DNA of 45,158 bases from CAVTUU01 sp045804965 (lineage in GTDB: Bacteria > Chloroflexota > Chloroflexia > Thermomicrobiales > UBA6265), in the NCBI GenBank assembly GCA_045804965.1, contig JBJMMD010000048.1, forward strand, positions 1 to 45,158. The letters run 5' to 3'. The translations under genes and the position numbers were made by a program. Numbering within the stretch: the stretch's first letter is position 1; the number at the start of each line of letters is the position of its first letter. The notes below the pieces were generated by a model that saw only the letters and a list, made by a program, of their open reading frames with translations, was not told where the DNA came from and did no database searches. This document shows positions 44,251 through 45,158 of this stretch, one piece after another.

Positions 44251-44763
44251 GTGCGACTTGAGCCGTTGTGCCGGATCTCGCTGCGCTACCTCGACGCGAG
44301 TTGGCATCGGCCGTACGGCGCGCGGGATGGAGACGAGGAGGCCGTCGGCTTCGGCCACGGCGATGGTATCGTCACCGGCGAGATCGTGGGACGGGTCGTG
44401 TGGGCGAACGCGCCGCGCCGCCGGCAAGACGGCGTGTGGACTCCGAACTTACGCGGCATGATCCGCGTACAGGACGGGAGCGAACTGCTCGTCTCGATCC
44501 ACGGTCAGAGCGTCGATGAGGCGGCCCCTGGTCGCCGGCGGGCCATCCTCGCGCGCGTGGAGTTGACGACCGAGGCGGCGCCATACCGCTGGCTGAACAC
44601 GTGCTTCCTGATCGGTGAAGGCGAAATCGACGAGGAGCGCGAGGACTGGTGGCTCGATGTCTTCGCCTGCGTGCACGAGCAGGCGCAGGGGCCACCCGCA
44701 CTCGGGACCGAACCGCCAGACCGGTTCCGCCAACGCGGCTCCGCCGGCGCATCCGAACCGTGA
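44251..44763 (+). CDS. DUF3237/UPF0311-like protein
   Basis: 170 residues from a GTG at 44251. The sequence follows the pattern of DUF3237 proteins: FGHGDGIVTGEIVGRVVWANAPRRRQDGVWTPNLRGMIRVQDG, with Gly/Trp/Asp-rich strands of a small beta-barrel fold, then AILARVELTTEAAPYRWLN and a conserved-type end. An Asp/Glu-rich loop (GEIDEEREDWW) follows. No catalytic residue can be assigned. Function unknown; DUF3237 proteins are cytoplasmic and often stand alone. Confidence 0.65.
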   Translation: MRLEPLCRISLRYLDASWHRPYGARDGDEEAVGFGHGDGIVTGEIVGRVVWANAPRRRQDGVWTPNLRGMIRVQDGSELLVSIHGQSVDEAAPGRRRAILARVELTTEAAPYRWLNTCFLIGEGEIDEEREDWWLDVFACVHEQAQGPPALGTEPPDRFRQRGSAGASEP

Positions 44764-44866
44764 CCGGCCCAGTGGAGCCACGCCGCCACGTCGGCACGGG
44801 CCAGTGACCTCACCCTCAGCGCGAGGAAACCTTCCGCAACCGACCTCCGTTAGTGACTGACTTGAG
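44764..44866. other. Short spacer
   Basis: About 100 bp between the DUF3237-like gene and the convergent fragment at the right edge. Nothing recognised. Confidence 0.4.
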
Positions 44867-45043
44867 TCAGACAATCCTCTCGTCCGGCCCACCGACGACG
44901 CAACGCCAGCCGATGTGGAACCAACCGTCCTCAGCCGATACGGGATAGCCGAAGGCGCGGGAAACTCGGCGATGCGATCCGGGGAGCGGGTGCGTGCGCG
45001 GGCAACCCAAGCGGCCTGCTGCCTCAGCGTGGTGAATTGCTCA
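44867..45043 (-). pseudogene. Fragment resembling the C-terminus of a formylglycine-generating enzyme (SUMF1-type)
   Basis: Between a TGA (about 45042-45044) and the stop at 44867 the minus strand reads a short frame ending VSAEDGWFHIGWRCVVGG. The IGWRC stretch resembles the IGFRC/V end of FGE-sulfatase domains. No start, and the upstream coding-looking stretch (45070-45158, ending EAAPCTKP) is in another frame. Remnant or a frameshifted gene; weak. Confidence 0.3.
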
Positions 45044-45069
45044 GCGCTGAGCCGGCGCGGCCCCGGGGG

Positions 45070-45158
45070 TTAGGGTTTCGTGCAGGGCGCGGCTTCGGCC
45101 ACGTCCGGCACGTAATCGTATTGCTCGCAGGGCCGAAATTGGGTCTTGATCGGCGCAC
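45070..45158 (-). CDS. Possible C-terminal coding fragment at the right edge
   Basis: A minus-strand frame runs in from the right edge and ends at a TAA (45070-45072): FRPCEQYDYVPDVAEAAPC. It could be the end of a gene or part of the same decayed locus as the neighbouring fragment. Too short to name. Confidence 0.25.
   Translation of the reverse strand, partial: APIKTQFRPCEQYDYVPDVAEAAPCTKP

Overview
This is a GC-rich bacterial window with two parts that look taxonomically different. About 1-12,560 reads like an alphaproteobacterial (Rhizobiales-type) chromosome: a GntR/FCD regulator, a PanB-like protein, an EamA exporter, a three-subunit flavoprotein/iron-sulfur/CCG oxidoreductase, a complete branched-chain-type ABC importer with a Tat-signalled binding protein, and a truncated cytochrome P460. 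From about 14,100 to the end the gene families, small secreted proteins, intergenic interrupted palindromes and respiratory genes look like Chloroflexota (Thermomicrobia-type). This assignment is inference from family content, not a search. The transition (12.0-14.1 kb) holds a terminator, a hairpin, a truncated P460 gene, a quinone-oxidoreductase-like gene and an IS5-type transposase remnant. It may be a horizontal-transfer junction or an assembly join.

Left part: the GntR gene and panB-like gene run leftward and are tightly coupled. Rightward are a small membrane protein overlapping an EamA transporter, then after a 716-bp gap a compact run of eight genes (3,632-12,011). It encodes a flavoprotein without the covalent-FAD histidine and two fumarate-reductase arginines, a 2Fe-2S/4Fe-4S subunit and an HdrB/SdhE-like CCG subunit, followed by LivH, LivM, LivG, LivF and LivK-type proteins and an intrinsic terminator. 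The likely logic is uptake of an organic acid or amino-acid-like solute and its oxidation into the quinone pool. The PanB-like protein has lost two of three expected metal ligands.

Middle part (14.1-34.7 kb): an MFS exporter; an unusual fusion of a PD-(D/E)XK-like domain to a hypoxanthine phosphoribosyltransferase domain; a four-SH3 M23 peptidase; a secreted protein with a SpaA/Cna-B-like end; a PhoA-family alkaline phosphatase; a glycosyltransferase gene broken by a nonsense codon and a frameshift; a RidA protein; an MprF-type lysyltransferase; and a leftward set of lactonase, NDH-2, small membrane protein, Rieske protein, cytochrome b, Gfo/Idh/MocA oxidoreductase and sugar-phosphate isomerase. 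The last set suggests NADH to quinone to cytochrome bc electron flow beside sugar oxidation.

Right part (34.7-45.2 kb): a 150-bp leader plus 5' end of a HAD hydrolase gene occurs twice, bracketing about 4 kb with a secreted small protein, a large NB-ARC/TPR/LuxR regulator and an alpha/beta-hydrolase remnant. After the intact HAD gene come a convergent WYL regulator, a tandem PF03640 secreted protein, a Cse60-like small protein, a TMEM175-type channel, a cysteine-rich remnant, a DUF3237-like protein and an FGE-like remnant. A 52-bp direct repeat brackets the Cse60-like/TMEM175 pair. I saw no CRISPR array, rRNA, tRNA, phage structural genes or replication origin.
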